Part shown: piece by piece, positions 62,501 through 64,000 of the stretch
Position numbering within the stretch: position 1 is the stretch's first letter
Layout of the letters: every line of letters begins with the position of its first letter
Origin: Owenia fusiformis
Lineage: Eukaryota > Annelida > Polychaeta > Sabellida > Oweniidae
Direction of reading: 5' to 3'
Assembly (NCBI GenBank): GCA_903813345.2
Contig: CAIIXF020000006.1
Coordinates: 5,260,989 to 5,324,988 of the forward strand
Length of the DNA stretch: 64,000 bases
Program-made: the position numbers and the translations under genes
Notes under the pieces: generated by a model
The model's input: the letters and a program-made list of their open reading frames with translations, nothing else
Database searches by the model: none
What the model was told of the DNA's origin: nothing

Positions 62501-62637
62501 AATTATGTTAATCGACATTTAAAAATTGCTTGTTTATTTTAGAATCCAAAGTCAGACACCAAAGCACCAGACGCCAAACACATTGGAAAAAAGACAGCGC
62601 CAAAGAGAACCTTCAAAAATGCTATAAAAAACAAGTA
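56569..62637 (+). CDS. Mitochondrial seryl-tRNA synthetase-like protein (SLIMP or SARS2), interrupted by gap
   Basis: Exons in phase: 56569-56853, 59434-59538, 60025-60114, 60507-60581, 60959-61010, 61473-61530, 61789-61966 (281 codons), then N; 62543-62637 is probably the last exon, ending KNAIKNK. The start is rich in Arg, Ser and Thr with no acidic residues (MILTRHSTLTFSIIRSHWR), a good mitochondrial targeting peptide. Exons 2-3 encode the helical hairpin seen as the tRNA-binding arm of SerRS (LKQQRENLELEKDTISQKF). Next come LPNYVHDLA, like the conserved LPN-H of SerRS, and SPKAYYLKGKLAMLEQALI, the motif 1 region of the class II core. Motifs 2 and 3 fall in the gap, so catalytic competence cannot be judged. 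The divergent sequence favours the SerRS paralogue Slimp over a true synthetase. Confidence 0.8.
57567..58832 (-). CDS. Unrecognised basic coiled-coil protein, single exon, nested
   Basis: A 421-codon uninterrupted frame, antisense and wholly inside intron 1 (56854-59433) of the seryl-tRNA synthetase-like gene. Residues about 5-75 are a charged helix likely to form a coiled coil (KEKEDRHLQAKLDTIEKLKQ). A Ser/Asn/Thr-rich linker follows to about 200. The C-terminal half is again basic and helical, with blocks such as LWQEIMPPLVGHLPYRP and KTWSYEQFISKLKQKY. No signal peptide or membrane segment. A methionine six codons in (MPKTKM) is an alternative start. The length and non-repetitive composition argue for a real gene. 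Absence of introns is compatible with a retrocopy, but no poly(A) tract or flanking repeat is evident. Confidence 0.75.
   Translation of the reverse strand: MPKTKMPKEIKVILAKEKEDRHLQAKLDTIEKLKQSQLTNLLKETSLLKIDHHANECRKLVISMKKLQSKSPNNISTQQDTNSGNGRNYGNPTSRFTSHNDNSPGITSQWQTGTQCNSNNTISRRSSYTCTFPRIHQSSSVMSSTQGSAIESKSESTIKSSRESVKKHTEKDNAVSDVEIQRYKKPTKKANTTLSQLEEFNRYTDGAMHLALRRNDYLWQEIMPPLVGHLPYRPRETTKEYMKKNQTISKPKQFGMISTFGKKQICPVDAEKENEENRKVKLRQHQRSMKSMNLDQNAHFISKQLKDGADRNQEELKRLTKLRKADEMYKYNTYLSKSSTWLHPQIPLRLNLDDILEEDDKKILSKMNESHILVTLGRTVHHMKNPNKHKTWSYEQFISKLKQKYITKLNKICSSHNFDIK
62001..62500. other. Assembly gap (500 N)
   Basis: Exactly 500 undetermined bases, a typical placeholder length, so the true size is probably unknown. 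It removes the remaining catalytic-core exons of the seryl-tRNA synthetase-like gene. Confidence 0.99.
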
Positions 62638-63510
62638 ATGTAAGTGTAGATAAATAAATTGTTTAATTAATGATTGCGTTTTAATTTATGCTTTTTTATT
62701 TATCTTATTTCTATTGAGTTCTTTTGCATAAGATTACCTGTTATCAGTCGATCAATCATCAATTAATATAAATCAATAGTTGTATTTCAATTTATCTTCA
62801 AGCTAATTTTTATGCATCTTTATTAGACGTAAATACCATGCTATATTTAACCCGTATATGAAAGGATAAATTTAATAGGATTCAACAAATAAAAATGGTT
62901 AATGTTTTTAAAGTGTACGTCAATAGACAGAAGTTTTAATTCCCACGTATTATTTCAGGGAAACAGTGTAACATTTTAAATGCAGCAGAAGCAAGCGCGC
63001 TTGGGGCATTAAATGTAACCTGATTGATTTTTATTAACTGAATCGCCGTGTGATATATAATTCATATATCTAAGGTTACGAATGTATGACAATGGTGACA
63101 CACATGTAATAATCTCACAATTATTATTATTTTGAAATGCACTAAAATGAGAGCTACTTAAACAAAAGTGTTGCGGTAACATCATCAAATGACTTATTTA
63201 AATTCTTTCCGATTCTTATTAATTATCCAATTATGTTGTATTATTCCATCATTAAATGTATAACAGTTGATCATTTTCAAAATATATATGTTTAGGGGGG
63301 TTAGGTTAGGTTGAGAAGACTTAACCCCTAACCATACCCTGGGTAGGGGCGTGTTGGGGGAGGGAAATAGGGTCGATCTTTGGGGGCTAAGAAGCCTCTT
63401 ATCGTGGGGTCGGTTTGTTGACTTAAAGGCTTTTCTCGAATGGATTAGTAGAGATAAGCCAAGAAGTCAATAACACTCAAGATATCTATACGTGTACCTA
63501 TGTAGTTAGC
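62638..63510. other. Intergenic stretch, nothing definite
   Basis: The start should be the 3' UTR of the preceding gene (ataaataaattg at about 62650). A G-rich patch (ggggggttaggttaggtt) lies near 63296. No LTR or gene could be delimited. Confidence 0.45.
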
Positions 63511-63998
63511 GTGTTTGTAGCTCACAAAGTTGATGCTAGATTTTATAATCTAATGAATGGTATTGAATACAATCAACAAGCGTACCATCGGGCATATACG
63601 GTGCATTCAGAATTATACAACTCTTCTTCAATGACCACGCGAATGGTGCACAAACTTTTTACATATGCTGTTAATCATCAACATTATCTCATGCTTCTCC
63701 TCAGAAACCTTGAACAAAAGAGTCGCGGTGTTGAAAAACTCATTGAAGGTTATATTACTCCTGACTTATTAGAACCAGAAGAATTAGCTACTGTATTATC
63801 TAGAACTAGAAGACTACATTCACAAACACCATAAAATACCATTTCAATTAGAATTTGATGATTTGAAAGATTATTATCAATTACAAGATCAAAACTTTAT
63901 TTAACTTTACAGTTCCCCTTGGCATCTGGAGAGGTTGACAATCAATTGACCCTTTACAGAGTAGAGTCTGTACCAACTTTATTCGGGGCTAAACTATA
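63511..63998 (+). pseudogene. Env/F-like glycoprotein fragment of a retroelement, frame broken
   Basis: An open frame of 107 codons (63511-63834) begins without an evident start context. It has a pattern of long amphipathic helices followed by a short block with spaced Gly, Leu, Pro and Glu (near 63735-63795). This resembles the ectodomain helix region of envelope-like fusion proteins of errantivirus/gypsy-type LTR elements. Similar text continues in two other frames to the window end, so at least two frameshifts and a stop break it. No signal peptide, membrane anchor or LTR was seen. The assignment is tentative; a decayed endogenous copy is the best reading. Confidence 0.35.
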
Positions 63999-64000
63999 CC

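Noticed and set aside
62543-62637. Separate small gene after the gap
   Set aside because: It has an acceptor (tattttag) and a stop but no start; the last exon of the interrupted gene is the simpler reading, though not proven.

Overview
The window is AT-rich, intron-rich metazoan DNA. An opine dehydrogenase gene, several bilaterian-type multi-exon genes and a dense mix of invertebrate-type DNA transposons and LINE fragments point to a marine invertebrate. Nothing seen fixes the phylum. There are no bacterial operons and no CRISPR array. A 500-base run of N (62001-62500) is an assembly gap.

Gene layout: (1) opine dehydrogenase, + strand, 11904-13112, coding region in one exon. (2) A two-exon, single-pass membrane protein with a fibronectin type III domain, - strand, 19202-17322. 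(3) An eight-exon PLP enzyme of the class V aminotransferase / isopenicillin N epimerase-like family, + strand, 27208-31880. (4) A five-exon gene for a large, mostly disordered, lysine/serine-rich protein, - strand, 47382-32698, tail-to-tail with gene 3. (5) A seryl-tRNA synthetase-like mitochondrial protein, + strand, from 56569 into the gap, probably ending at 62637. (6) A single-exon coiled-coil protein gene, - strand, 58832-57567, nested inside intron 1 of gene 5. A decayed env-like retroelement fragment closes the window. The splice junctions given are phase-consistent GT/AG pairs read directly from the sequence; no transcript evidence was available.

The rest is repeats: a 162-bp tandem repeat at the left edge; a 61-bp satellite of about 3.4 kb with a ~733-bp higher-order duplication; and an ~8.3-kb array of a 102-bp unit inside the last large intron of gene 4. 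Many inverted-repeat elements have visible target-site duplications (TSDs). They fall into four kinds: four foldback-type elements starting GG and ending CC with 8-10-bp TSDs; mariner-like elements flanked by TA; hAT-like MITEs with 6-bp TSDs; and TTAA-flanked MITEs.

The most striking objects are the 1,021-bp foldback element (36393-37413), whose inverted arms are built of 15-bp tandem repeats and which sits in the 102-bp array, and a five-copy tandem repeat in intron 1 of gene 4 that duplicates the splice acceptor and first bases of exon 2. The genes show no obvious shared pathway; they look like unrelated neighbours in a repeat-rich region.
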